Below are positions 1 to 13,800 of a DNA stretch of 64,000 bases, piece after piece (the first letter of the stretch is position 1; each line of letters begins with the position of its first letter). The translations under genes were made by a program, and so were the position numbers. The notes under the pieces were generated by a model. The model was given only the letters and a program-made list of their open reading frames with translations. It made no database searches and was not told the DNA's origin. Source of the stretch: Nymphalis io (Eukaryota; Arthropoda; Insecta; Lepidoptera; Nymphalidae); contig NC_065913.1 in NCBI RefSeq assembly GCF_905147045.1, positions 3,584,001 to 3,648,000 on the forward strand, read 5' to 3'.

Positions 1-155
1 AAATTAGTTTAATTTAATATATAACTACCCCTGTTACAAATACTTAATATATGCCCGTAAATAAGGCTAGTACATAAATCTAATATCCCAAGTGGAGACA
101 AAATATTTATAAGCGTGTAGCGAGTACTATTATTACTAATAGGAATTAATATACA
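1..155. other. upstream flank of gene 1
   Basis: AT-rich sequence before the first codon of gene 1. No upstream exon, clear TATA box or repeat was recognised; the promoter and 5' UTR of gene 1 presumably lie here or left of the window. Confidence 0.3.
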
Positions 156-3100
156 ATGGTCAACATAGTAATTGCTGGACTGCCTAAAAATGTAAGTAAA
201 CTAAATTCAAATAATGCATTTCGTACATAGCAGCACAGAACTAATTCGGGTTGACCTGATAATATATACACAGTTTTGGTAATTATGATAAAAACTATAA
301 TATCATTTTGTGTACTTACTAAATTTTATCTAAAGAATAAAATATTGTAATAATTCTTTCGAGTTTCGAGTTCTAACTGGAGGATAAAAAAAATTAATAT
401 GTTCTGGCTAAGTTTTTACACCTGTGTTGAATTTAATTTATACTTTATTAACAAAACTTAATTATGTATTTAGTTAGTTTTTGTAAATAATTAGAAATTA
501 CATATTTTTTACTATACAACTTGACCTTGAGATTAGGAAATTAAAAAGAACTAATAACATAATTTATTTATTTTAAAGATACACTTACAATATACATATT
601 AAACATACACAATACTAGATAAATTTCATTAAGAGTAACCCACTCACCCTATAATAATATGTTTATCAATGACAAGCATTAACATAGCAATAATGAAAAA
701 TACATGTAAACTATATGAACAAAACAACATAAAAAATGTGTAACTTTTAATTTGAGAAATGGCTCACCCCACCTAACTCCGTGAACACTTATTGGGAAGT
801 AAATATAAACAATCCATACTTACATGTTTCATTAGATTGCTTTCATAATATGCATTACAAACTTTAATATATCTTCTCTAAATATAAACAATCCATACTT
901 ACATGTTTCATTAGATTGCTTTCATAATATGCATTACAAACTTTAATATATCTTCTCGATCAATATGTCTTTAATTATAATACGTGTAAGAAACTACTTA
1001 TATTAACTTCGATTTTTTTTTTTCCAAAGTTCAAACAATTTCTGATCAGCAAAACATAGTGTTGTAGTGTTCTGGTTGAGTGAGTGAGCTAGTGTAATTA
1101 CAAGCATGAGGGACAAAACTGTCTATATTAAAAAAAAATATGTATAAAATATATGTTATAAAATTATTTTATATTTTAAAATATAATTCAACAAAATTCA
1201 AATAACTATTGCATTTATTCACTATATTTTGATTTCCAGGTAAAAGTACCTAAATTCATATCATTTCTGGAAAAAGCAATATTTGAGGATGGCGTTAAAG
1301 CAAGATTAATAAATACAACACTTATTGGATCTTTAAAGTCTATAACATTGAATATGAGATCGAACGATGCACGCAAAGCTCGCAGATATTTAGATGGCTT
1401 AGCATATCCATACGCTGGGAAAGAGTATCATCTTGAATGTTGGAGTGAAGATGTTAAAACCTATGCAAATCCGAGAGACAGAGCGCAAGGTGACAACAAC
1501 AAAGCATTACCATCCAATGGAACGTACTCCCATAGCCCTGAACATGCAAAAAGTTCTTATGGGATTAAGGAAGAATTGGAAAGGATTGATGTAAGACGCA
1601 TAATACTAAATGTCATTAAAAAATTAATTTTATTACTAAAATAACTTTATGTTTTTATCATTATAGCTCAGAATCGATTTACTTAAGAAACAGAGGCTAT
1701 TGATGGCAGAGGAAAATAAACTGCTTCTTGAGAAAAAGAAATTAGAAATTTTGCAGGTAAGATTTATAAAATTTACCTAATAAAAATTACAAATTGTTAG
1801 TGTATAAAAAAATACATAATTATTTTCTCATATAATAGTGAGTAGCTGCCCTTCCAGACTTCAATGGGTAAATTAATTATTTTATCTTGTGCATTTTTCT
1901 TAATCAATGATATATAAACATTCACTAATCAATTTTTTCACTCATATTTTATTTTATTTATTTTAATTTTTTATTTAAATATCTCATAATATTTATAAAA
2001 TTACTGGTGCAAATTGCAATTAATAACTTTAATTATATTGACACGGATTTATACTTTGTGACAGTTTAACTAAAGTACAGAATAAATATTTTATTCCTCT
2101 CTTATAACAATAGAATGATTATCTATAAAAGATAGGCATATCTTAGATTCTTTGCACACATTTAGTACATAAGAGCCTAGACCAACAATATTCTGTCGTC
2201 ATATTAAAATATTAACATACTATATAGAATATTTCTAACTGTACTGCCGTGTATTTATGTCTACTTTGCTGGTGATCTAATTAAACAAATAAATATGTCC
2301 GATCGAAAACTATAGATTAAATAAATTTGTGATTAAATAAATAAGTGGCATTAGTCAATTCCTGTTTTAAAAAAATTACTAATATTTCCATTTATACCTC
2401 CAGTTTGGCATAAAGCTTGTGATAGAAGTGGGGACGACAGCAGCCCAAGGGATCGAACCTGTGACTTTTACATCGTTAGGCGACCGTAGACCTGTACTTT
2501 TGGACGTTTTACAGATATCACCCATATCATCTAGTTAACAAATTCATCAAAAACAATTAAAATAAATACAACCATTATGAAGGATTATTATTAAAAAAAA
2601 ACTTTGTATTTTCATTTTGTGTTGCAGAATATTGGCCCAAAGGATTTTGAACGTTTGGCTAATTATGAAAAAGCCTGTTGCCGTAACGATCCGGCCGAAA
2701 TCACTCAACTTATGGTGCATTCAATACCAAAAACAAGGAAAAAGAATACGAACAAGCTACCGAATTTTAATACACCCTGCAAGGTAATTTTGTCTGAGAT
2801 GAAAGATGTGCTTAGTGAATATGTCAACGAGGAGAACCATGACATGTTGATGTCGCTAATATATTCAGCAATCAGGAAGCGAATAGTGATCGTCCTAGGA
2901 GGCAAAACATTCATGCCAGCAGCGGATATTGTACATTTGTATAGAATATGGTATCCATGCCACACGGATACAGATCTGCTCCATGAATTGACAAACACGA
3001 TTAGCCAGAGCTGTTGGCCTAAACAACAATCTGAGAATGCAGAAAACAATGATGAAAGCGTTGAAGAATATGCAGGTACAGTTAATTTATGTCTATCATA

Positions 3101-4618
3101 ATTAAGTATATAGTCTCTTTAAGTTTTAATATATTTTAGTTCCGATGGGAGAAATATGCAAAAAGAAAATTGTCTATTTCATAAATGTCTTTCTATATCT
3201 TTTAATGGTATAGTTCAGTTTCTATAAGAAAGATTGCGTGTAAGAAATTGCGGACTTTGCATTAAACTACTAAATATCCTGTGCTATGATAATGTGCTGT
3301 TGTGTTTGTGTGCAAGAAAATGTATAAATAAATATAAAGCACGAAATCGATAGTACTTTGTCTTACCAAGTAATAGTCTAAAACAGCATGTACATCTCGC
3401 GACTTCCCGGTCCCCTAGGTCCTTTACCGTTGAGACAATAAACATACAAGCACATAAAACTCAATGATATTCGTCCAGATTTCAACTTGCTATGTTGGTG
3501 GTATGTGTAAATAAAAGAAAATTAAAGTAGTAGTCGACAAAAATATTTATTTTTATAATTTTAAAATCTAATCCCCATAGAGAATAGAATCGTGTCCAGT
3601 ATTTATTTTTATTTAATGTTTAGATTTCACCCAATCTAACCCAAAAAATATATTTAAAATTTAATGTAAAAAAAATTAATTTAATTATTCAACTGACCTC
3701 TTATGTGATTAGAGTATGCTGTTGAATCAGATAATGTGACAAATGAAACAAATAAAAAGATGGAAACAAATGAAGAGATGAAAGCAAATGAAGAGGTGAA
3801 AACAAATGAAGAGGTGAAAACAAATGAAGAGGTGAAAACAAATGAAGAGGTGAAAACAAATGAAGAGGTGAAAACAAATGAAGAGGTGAAAACAGATGAA
3901 GAGGTGAAAACAGATGAAGAGGTGAAAACAGATGAAGAGGTGAAAACAGATGAAGAGGTGAAAACAGATGAAGGGGTGAAAACAGATGAAGGGGTGAAAA
4001 CAGATGAAGGGGTGAAAAAAAATGAAGGGGTAAAAACAAATGAAGAGGTAGAAACAAATGAAGAGGTGGAAACAAATGAAGACGTAGAAATGACTAAAGA
4101 GTCCGAAACAAAGGATGAGACAGATATAAGCAAAGGGCCGACAATAAATGAAAGTGGAGTAAACACTTCGGTCAATGAAATTCCATTAAATAAATTGACA
4201 AATATTGATGATTTTGTTGATATGGAAAATGATTTGGACGAATGGGGGGAGGAAGATAATTCGAAGGTATTTGTTTTAGATCAATTAAAATTTAGTTATA
4301 AGAAGGTTCAGGACGGAAGGACAGCAGAGATTCAATAATTATGAGCTGATGGTATGTCACCACACTATCGTAGTTACCAAGTATTAGACTCACATGGCTA
4401 AGACCTTTTTTATTATTATATTTTCATATGTTATATAAGTTATTTTTAACTTATCATCATTCATTATGTTTTGAAATAATTATGTATCAACTAGCAAAAA
4501 ATTAATTATTTTTTTTTAAATATATAAAGTTCTACTTGTACTGACATTGCAATAAATTTTAACTAAATTTTAATTTCAGAAGGAAGTGGAAGAAAAAGAT
4601 TTATCAGAAGTAAAATAA
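156..4618 (+). CDS. gene 1: RRM-like / helical-domain protein with an acidic 6-residue repeat tail, 505 aa
   Basis: Six exons join in phase: 156-191, 1240-1590, 1667-1756, 2628-3075, 3713-4266, 4580-4618 (1518 nt including the stop). Residues 1 to about 95 (start MVNIVIAGLPKN) have the beta-alpha-beta pattern of an RRM, with an intron after the first strand at the same place as in genes 2 and 3. Residues about 130-160 are a Lys/Glu/Leu coiled coil. About 205-270 is the helical domain shared with genes 2, 3 and 5 (IRKRIVIVLGG... YRIWYPCHTDTD). About 315-430 is an 18-bp minisatellite encoding EVKTNE/EVKTDE. The end is acidic (DEWGEEDNS). If the 4266 donor is not used, the last long exon reads to a stop at 4338. 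AATAAA follows the stop. Function is unknown; RNA binding is inferred from the fold pattern. Confidence 0.75.
801..957. repeat. 79-bp tandem duplication in intron 1 of gene 1
   Basis: The unit starting AAATATAAACAATCCATACT occurs at 801-879 and again at 880-957, nearly identical, so the duplication is recent. Confidence 0.9.
2393..2495 (-). mobile_element. tRNA-derived SINE fragment
   Basis: On the minus strand a B-box-like GGTTCGATCCC follows CGCCTAACGATGTAAAAGTC, then GGGCTGCTGTCGTCCCC. This looks like the head of a tRNA-derived SINE, truncated, inside intron 3 of gene 1. Family assignment is from memory only. Confidence 0.4.
3770..4080 (+). repeat. 18-bp coding minisatellite (EVKTNE/EVKTDE)
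   Basis: About 17 tandem copies of an 18-bp unit (GAGGTGAAAACAAATGAA and variants) lie inside exon 5 of gene 1. Variants fall in blocks: AAT then GAT, then GAGG changing to GGGG, then GTAGAAACAAAT. This pattern fits stepwise expansion. All copies keep the reading frame because the unit is a multiple of three. Confidence 0.9.
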
Positions 4619-4865
4619 AAATATATTCAAATTAAACACACAACACAAAAGTGAGCTGCATACTTCAATAATATTTTGTCAAGGCAAGGTGACGTATTTG
4701 AATTAGAACAATACAAAGATTAATAATAATAGCATGTATTTTATTTTACTCCTCTTAATAATAACCTGCATTATTATATACGAGTCGCAATAAATCGTTT
4801 TGCTAAAATCTTAGTGCAATAATAAAGAAAAATCTCAAAAACAAATTATTCAAATTTGGAAATGT

Positions 4866-7800
4866 TTAAAAGTCTTCCAAGTCATCTTCTGCTACATCAA
4901 CAGATTCCAAAATGTCTTCGTCAAATTTATTTTTAACTGATGGATTTGCATTAATTTCCTCAACATTTTTGCATTGCTGTTCATTATTAGCTTCAACGAT
5001 ACTCGTTGCTTGACATTCGTTATCTAAAGATGTCTTTACTTTAGTTTTATCATCGAGATTTAAATGCTCATCATTTGGACCGTTATCATTAACTTTTGAT
5101 TCGACATTTGCATTTTCAGTATGTATATCTGTGTCGTCATTATTTTTATTTTCTTCATTATTATCATTAATAACTACAATATCATTTTTACTCTCCAGTA
5201 CTACTACGTCTTGATCACCAATGCAAGTTTCATCATAATTGACAGCGGTATCTTCATCGCTGGCAGTATCTTCTGCTATGTCTAAAACTTCCGGTACTAA
5301 TGATTCATCATTGCCATTATCTTTTGAGATAGATCGATTAGGGACCGTTTGTTGAGCTCTGTAATTTTTCTTATCCGGAGGTCCAATAAGATGCAGAGGT
5401 TTGATCGTCAGAACAGCGTTATCTGTTAAATAAGTACATGTTTAATTTACTTCCACATAGAAAAAATGAATTAATTAAGATTTAATAAACATTTAATTTT
5501 GATTTCAATTTGTTTAAAATACACACAATGATTATCCTTCGAGCCGGTTATACCACAGACTATACATAGTTTTTTTTTTCAATAAACTTACCAATCTTAG
5601 TCGATCCTAACGCCACTAATTTATCGTAGCTTTCATAACTGTCGCAAGTAGCCAGGTACATTTTATTTTTCTCCGATTTCTTCAAGGTGATAACTCCTTC
5701 ACTTTTGAGGAAAGTCTCGAAGACGGCACGCTTTGTTGATTTCGGTGAAACGAATATACGCACGATCAGATTAGTTGTTATATTCAAAACGCGCCGTGTT
5801 GCATGGACTTTTATAACCTAAAAGAATTTAAATTAATTTTAGTATAAAAATTATGTACGGCCGAATAATTTTAATAAACGGCCTTAATTAAAAACGTTGT
5901 TAAGTGTATGTTTAACATATATTTAACATTCGAAAGAAGAAGAAAACATATAACTAATCAATTTATGAAATTAAATTGTACTATTATTGAGATTCAAGCG
6001 CAGGACCAATGACTACGTGTTTTTTTTTTTATAGAATAGGAAGGTGGACGAGCATGTGGGCCACCTGATGGTAAGTGGTCACCAAACGCCCTTAGACATT
6101 GGCATTGTAAGAAATGTCAACCATCGCTTATAGCCAATGCGCCACCAACCTTGGGAACTAAGATTTTATGTCCCTTGTGCCTATAATTACACTGGCTCAC
6201 TCACCCTTCAAACCGGAACACAACAATATCAAGTATTGCTGTTTTGCGGTAGAATATCTGATGAGTGGGTGGTACCTACCCAGACGGGCTTGCACAAAGC
6301 CCTACCACCAGTAGACCACTACCACAGTTTTCCGAGGCATGGGAGTATAAACACTGCCAATTTCCAGAATCATTGCTGCTACTGAGAATTTCTAGACAGA
6401 AAACCACCGTCCAACGAAGCAACCAAGATTATAAAAAGATGAACTAGAGAATAATAAAAATAGAGAGTACATATGTGTTTGCATGCATACTTGTGCACTA
6501 TTAGCAAGAAGTGCGCAGTTAATTAGTCGCTCTTAAGAACGTGCGTTACGACCGATAACGTTACTTTCAGCACATGCAGCGATAGAAACAGCAGCGAACG
6601 GTCGGCTGGTCGATGAGTTCGAAAAAACAAAGTCTATAGATACAAAATATTACCTTCTTAAAGTCCTTAACAATCTTCTTTTTGAGTTTTTCACGCATCG
6701 CCTCTTCATTTTTATCTGTTGACTCATCATCGCAGGCACTCACAAACTGAAACAAAAAACATAACCGACTCAAAATATATGATGAAACATTTTGAATATG
6801 TGTGCGTGTGTACACACACTGTAATAATTATAATAATATCCTGGGACATTATTCACACGCGGCCATCTGATTCTCAACTCAGCGGAGCTCGTGCTATGGA
6901 AACCAGACAACTGATATACTACATATACTACTTTTCTTTTGTAAATACATACGTATATAGATGATTACACTTAGACTCAGGACAAACAAAAACGTTCGGA
7001 ATCGAACCCACAACTTGCGGCATGAAAGGCAAGTATCTACCAACCACGCCAACCGGCCCGTCCTTACATTACCCCATAATAAAACTGATAATTTCATATT
7101 GCTACTTAAACTAGAAAAAAAAACCATCTAACTTTTATAGTGTGCTGTAAAATTTTCTGCGTATTATATACTAACATTCATTATCACGTCGTTCCTGCTT
7201 TATATATTTAATGTATATAGAGGTACATAAGACATCTATCATATAGTAACAAGATATCTAGCGACATTGCTTACCGCATTACACAGTTCCTCCATTTCAT
7301 GGTCGAGAGCGTTTTGCAAAACCGAGTCCATAGTGTACATATTTTCTGTTTGAAATTCCAATTTTTGAGTTTTCTTTTGATCTGGGGACATTAATATTAA
7401 TAAATATAAAATATATAAAATAATACAAATGGTCGATTCTTAACAATTCTCACAAATGAACTCTTGTCTTGGAAATCCGAAATAAAATAGCCAAACAACA
7501 GCTATTTGTCATGGTATCAATATAATGAATATAAGCAAAATGCCATTATTGTGCCAATAACTTTTTTTAACACGATGAGTCCAACTTACCTTTATACTCC
7601 TGTTTATCTGAAAGAGACATAAATGAAAATTATTACAATGATACATACCATTATTTTTTAACATAAGTGTTTAAGGTTAAAAAGTGTTCGAGAAATATAT
7701 TCCTGATTAAAAATAACTCTATCGAATTCAGTGACAGAATAATTAGATTGAATGGAGTAGAGATCGGGGGATTAAAGCCTTTTTATAACATAATCTGTTT

Positions 7801-10800
7801 ATTTTTTCCAATATAGATTAATTAAACCTCAAAAATGACGTCATAACACTTCAAGTTGTTGATTAATCTTTACTCCTGCTATAGATAAATCGAATACTTC
7901 CTCAAAAATCCATAGACAACCGCTATTCTAAAAACAGGATTGGAACGTACTAATTTGTCAGAAATGTTGACTCGCAAAAAGGACTCGACCATTAATACTT
8001 TACTATAATTAACATATCATTCAAATATAGCCGAGATGGCCCAGTGGTAAGAACGCGTGAATCTTAACCGATGATCGTGGGTTCAAACCCGGGCAAGCAC
8101 CACTCAATTTTCATGTGTTTAATTTGTGATTATAATTCATCTCGTGCTTCACGGTGAAGGTAAACATTGTGAGAAAACCCGCATGTGTCTAATTTCACTG
8201 AAATTCTGCCACATGTGTATTCCATCAACCCGCATTGGAGCAGCGTTGTGGAATAAGCTCCGAACATTCTCCTCAAAAAGAGGAGAGGTGGCCTTAGCCC
8301 AGCAGTGGGACATTCACAGGCTGTTACAGATTACCATTCAAATAACATATTGACGAGAAGACTGACTGAATATAGAAAACTTGATAGTTCTCGAGCAGTT
8401 GGCAAGAGGGTGAGAAATGTCTAGCTGTCTAAGAACTTTTAGCGTATATCGTACTTACTTGCATTGGGGTACTTCGGTAATTTCCCGGATGTTATCTCTT
8501 TGGGTTCATTTTCTGGTTCATAATCTACACCGATTTCTGCTTCGTAGAGATCTGGTACTGAGAATGCATCAAATTCATATTATATAAACATTAATTTAAT
8601 CATTTTTTTAATAGAATAGGAAGGCGGACGAGCATATGGGCCACCTGATGGTAAGTGGTCACCAACACCCATAAACATTGGCATTGTAAGAAATGTTAAC
8701 CATCGCTTACATCACCAATGCGCCACCAACTTTGGGACTAGGATGTTATGTCTCTTGTGCCTGTAATTTCACTGGCTCACTCGCCCTTCAAACTAGAACA
8801 CAACAATGCCAAGTACTGCTGTTTTGCGGTAGAATATCTGATGAGTGGGTGATAACTACCCAGACGAGCTTGCACAAAGCTCTACCACCAGTAAAATTAT
8901 ATTATGTTAAATTCTCTTGAATCAACGTTGCTATCTCTTTCTTATTACTTCAAAATAATACATAAGTATTTTATTATCATATAATCATTTTTATTCTATT
9001 ATATAAAAGAAGTTAGATGCAAATATGTTCTATTTAATAATGTGCGTAAGTACATATATTTAATAGTTTAAATCAAATAACAATAAAATTTATTTATTAT
9101 ATATATATATATATATATAAATATATATTATTTAAGCTTTACGCTTTCGAATTATCATTATTTTAACTCTACCATCGTTTCGGATAGTAGAAATGGTAAG
9201 AAATCTTCGTAGTTGATATTTTTAAAATAAATTAAAATTACAATTTGGTTAGTTCACAATTATTGTTCCGATCAGTCCTTAGTTGGCATTTTATTGATTA
9301 ATTGTAAATAAATTAGCCGAGATGGCCCAGTGGTAAGAACGCGTGAATCTTAACCGATGATCGTGGGTTCAAACCATAGGAAAACATCGTGTGGAAACCT
9401 CCATGTGTCTAATTTCACTGAAATTCTGCCTCATGTGTATTCCACCAATCCGCATTGAAGCAGTGTGATGGAATAAGCTCCATACCTTCTCCTCAAAAAG
9501 GGACAGGAGGCCTTAGCCCAGCAGTGGGAAATTCACAGACTGTTACTGTACTGTTAAATTAAAAGTTGTAACCGGTTAAAACTACTTTTGACCAAAGACT
9601 GCTTGGTTAAGCTAATGACTTACCTTGATTCGGTTCATTAGATATAATGTTTGTACTTTTACGAAGTCTTTTTCTACTTCTTCCATTTTTACTAACAACT
9701 TTTCGTTTGACGGCTGGAGATAAATACTTTTGTGTCGAAGAACCTGGTATGGGTTCGTCTGAAAAGGAATTTATATATATATATTTTAATATAATGTCAT
9801 TTAGTTTAAGTCAAACGCCAGTCAGCTGTTATGATCGAACGAACGCCGAATTTATGACGAAAAAAAAATCCGAAAGATTAAAATTAATTTATTCAAATTG
9901 GAAGCTGCATTTGTTTATGAATGGTGGTCGAATTATAGTTACTAATTAACAGTAAACAAAAACTACCAATGGTTCGGAATATGAAATAGCCTGACCTAAG
10001 AAAAATCGGCGTAAGACACTCAAAGCGTTTTGTTTTGTTTACATGTTTCAATCAGGAGGCGACCCCATTCCCAGGGTGTACCATAAGTCATGAACTCACT
10101 AATTGTGTAATAGCATTTTGCACACAAACGGTCCTTTGTAAGGAAAATATATTTCGCAGACAGAGGCTGAACGCTTTCTGGGATCGTGTTACACCGCATA
10201 ACCCACAAGGGTTACCGATTTCATGCAGTCTGGTTACAGGAGTATTCAGTCGATATCCTTGACGTATCCTCGTCATTATTCTGAACGATGTATCGTCGTT
10301 CAGAATAATTGATATAATTTCTAATTATCTTGCTAACTTCGCATATGGGTATGCGAAGTTAGCAAGATATAGATATTTTGATGTACATTAAAACAACAAT
10401 ATTCGTTTCTCTTGATGCGTCAGAGATGGAAACACAAGCTAAGTGAACTACAACGGTAGTAGTATCTATGTTTTCATACTACAAATCGTGTATTGGACTG
10501 ATAAATTTATTGTCAATAAATAAATATTTACGTTAAGTTATATTATTAATTTATTAACCCTAAAATGTCTTGTATTAATTTTGATTTGGATCGTTTTGTT
10601 TTAGGCCTATGATTTCTATGTTAACCAAATTATTTATAGCATTTATGTTTTGTCCATAATCAAACAATAATGGTTAAAATCTATCTATTTCCGACGACAA
10701 CATAAATAAATCATTTTAAGTTCTCTCTTTTCATAAAAGTTCTTCATTACATAAAAGTTTTTCTAGTGAGTTCGTTTGTGACGTAGTTTTTGAGGGGTGT

Positions 10801-13800
10801 TTTACGTCATACGCAATATTTTCACCCTTGTATTGTATGCAAATATATAACTATAATAAAATATATAACTAAACTTTGACTTGTATTTCATCAATTGGTA
10901 AACTATTCTATAAATTTTAGGGACTAAGGTCATGAATTGCAAGAATTATATTATTATTGCTCTGATATCATAAAGGAAAATGCCGCAGGACTTAAAACAT
11001 TGCCGTAATCATCAAGCGAATAAAATAATATCACCGCACATGCTGTGAGACCATAGTCAGACAATGTAAAAGCCATTGAGAGCTTTATTGCAGTACATTT
11101 GATAACAATAATTTAATTGAGCACTTATAAGATATAATGCGTTCCCATTCGAAAGTACAACTTAATCTGCAGTAGTCAAGCTTCTTTTTTTATATAAAAT
11201 AGATAGGCGGACGAGCATAAGGGCCACCCGATGGTAATTGGTCACCAACGCCCATATACATTAGCCTTGTAAGAAATGTTAACCATCGCTTACATCGCCA
11301 ATGCGCCACCAATCTTAGGAACTGAGATGTTATGTCCCTTGTGCCTGTAATTACACTAGTTCATTCATCCTTCAAACCGGAACACAACAATACCAAGTAC
11401 TGCGGTTATGCGGTATCTGATGAGTGGGTGGTACCTACCCAGACGAGCTTGCACAAAGCCCTACCACCAGTAAAATTTCTATTACCTAAAGTTTGGATTA
11501 CTCATTTTTGTAAAATAAGCAACGCTGTTATCCCCTTTCCCCAACCCTGAACTTATATAAGCATTGTTATAAATATACTATACATTATCTAAGCATTTAT
11601 GTTCATAAATGCTTTGTCTGTAAAAAAAAACCTTTGTCAAATTTACCTTCGATACTCGACAGATAAATGTTATCTGATGAAGTATGAAGTTTCAACTTTA
11701 ACCAAAAGGGACGAAAGCGTCCCTTTTCTGTTGATTAATATCTGAATTTAAAACGTTACCTGGTATCTGGCCTGGCCCAGCAGACTCGTCCTTATCACGT
11801 TTTATTTTCTCCAAAACAGCCTTGTAAAATCCGACATCATCGTCCACGTTGAATTTCATACGATAGCGATCAACCATTTCATTCAACGAGTTCACAACTT
11901 GGTCACCAATAATGACATCAATTCTCGACGCTATACATTTCTTTAAATTACGTACTAATTCGTTAAAGTTTTTCATTTTGCCAACATTGGCATTAGAGAC
12001 AACTTCACAGGCCAGAAACTTGGCAGCGTCTCTACGCCAACTGCCATATTTCATTAGCTTTTCTTTAATCGTCAGTGGAGCGTCCACGGGAGAAGTGAAC
12101 GAGTTCGTGCCAGAAAATCCGGCACCAGGGAATTCGACATTTCTTCGGTCTTTATTAAATCTCGCAAGTTTTGCAGGTGGGCCGTGAAAATTCGCATCAC
12201 GTTTTTTGCCTTTCATAGCAAAACCTGCTTTAGTTGCTTTTTGACCAAAGGTATTCGATTTGCTAAAAGTAGAATTGTTTGGGTTGTTGCTGTATGTCTC
12301 GAAGCGATTAGGCTTTGATCTTTTAGAGCCAAAATTTCTTTGCCTGTTCACACCTTGTCCATTATTTCCTTCAAATTCGTCGAAATTATTATATTGTTGG
12401 TCGAAATTCTGGATTGTTCCACGATTATCAAAACTTTCATGATGCTGTTGTTCATAAAAATTATGAGGTTTGTGCGGACGATTAATCGGTTGTTCACGGC
12501 TCACACGTCTACGAAACCGATTACGTGGTGGCGATCGATTACGTGGTGGCGATCGACCACGTGGCGGTGATCGACCACGTTGTGGTGACCGACGACGTGG
12601 TGGTGACCGATTACGTGGTGGCGAACGATTACGTGGTGGCGGTGATCGATCGCGTGGCATTGGACGGTCGAAACGAGAATGTTTTGAATTATCAAAATCA
12701 TTGATGCGTCGTACGTTAGGTATAGATCTATTTTCAAATCTATCATAAGTCCCAGCAAGAGATTCCTGATGTCTGTATTCGTCTTCTTGCTCCTTAAATC
12801 TCATCGAACGAAAATTTTTACCCTCCAATTTCTCATGATCTTGACCTCGGAAATCCCTGTTTTCTGTAGGTGTTCCGAATGTTTTATCAGAACGCCTGAA
12901 AACTTTTTGGGATATACCGATATTGAAGGCATCTCCTCCCACAACCCCTTTTCGATCTAGATTTTGATTATCAGTCATATTCAATGCATTATTAGCTGAG
13001 AGACCTGATTTGTCCGGATATGACGTGTTTACTTGTCCGCTCAATTGATTTTGCGCATCAGTTTGTTGATATGAATAATTCGAAATACTTTGTTGATAAA
13101 ATGGAACCTGTTGAAGTGGATTCGTTGGTGGCGGTGCCTGCTTGTCGTAATTAACATGGGCAGTCTGTGGACAAATATTGTAACAGGCTACATTTATCAA
13201 AGAAGGTATTTAAGGTTGCACTAGTAATTGGTAAATGTTATCATAGTACTATGATAGAGTACTATCCTTTCATTTACCATATAACGGAAAGTTTTTTATT
13301 TTAAGAATAATGCAATGTACAGAAAATAAATCAATTAAAACAAATAAACAGTTTTTAAAAACAAAAAAATAAAATATTCGAACACTTTTCAATCGTTATA
13401 TTACAACATTGAATTAAATATATAAAAAAGCCATAGCCAGCTTTTTCATAGATTAATATCATCATAATCATAGACGAATAGTATGATATATTATAAAATT
13501 TCAAGATTTTACATCTTTCATGCCTGTAAACATAAGGCCACTTACCTATTGCATCAAATAGGAGCAAAATATTGTCCTTAGATACAGGCAATTTGATGAC
13601 CCAGTCGTGTCCACAAGAGCCAAACGTGCACATAAGTCGAGTCAGCACAGAAGCAATTCATTGATACCAGTTTTAAAAATCACATTTAAAACCAGGCATC
13701 ATTGATGCTCTTATCATCTTGTATATTTTAAGAGATCATTTGTTTTTTTGTAATTTGAACACTCTTACATGACCAAACAAAATTATAATCAACACCAACA

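Noticed and set aside
3681..4175. Minus-strand ORFs rich in Phe/Ser opposite gene 1
   Set aside because: Shadow of the 18-bp coding minisatellite; no splice signals or family resemblance.
6137..6385. Recurrent ORF beginning MRHQPWELRFYVPC and relatives at 8693, 18452, 43811
   Set aside because: It is the translation of repeat B, present wherever that repeat lies and frame-broken in several copies; no sign of a real protein.
7990..8110. Possible tRNA gene (A and B box present)
   Set aside because: The boxes belong to the SINE A head; the cloverleaf is not closed and the element continues with SINE body and target duplications. The same applies at 19900-19960 and 7000-7060.
8126..8353. ORFs with CLISLEFCHMCIPPT-type text (8126, 18865, 26587)
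   Set aside because: Translations of the tRNA-derived SINE A; non-coding elements.
12260..12960. Several plus-strand ORFs including an Arg/Gly-rich one (12470-12748)
   Set aside because: Antisense of the RS-repeat exon of gene 2, which has matching splice sites and homologues.
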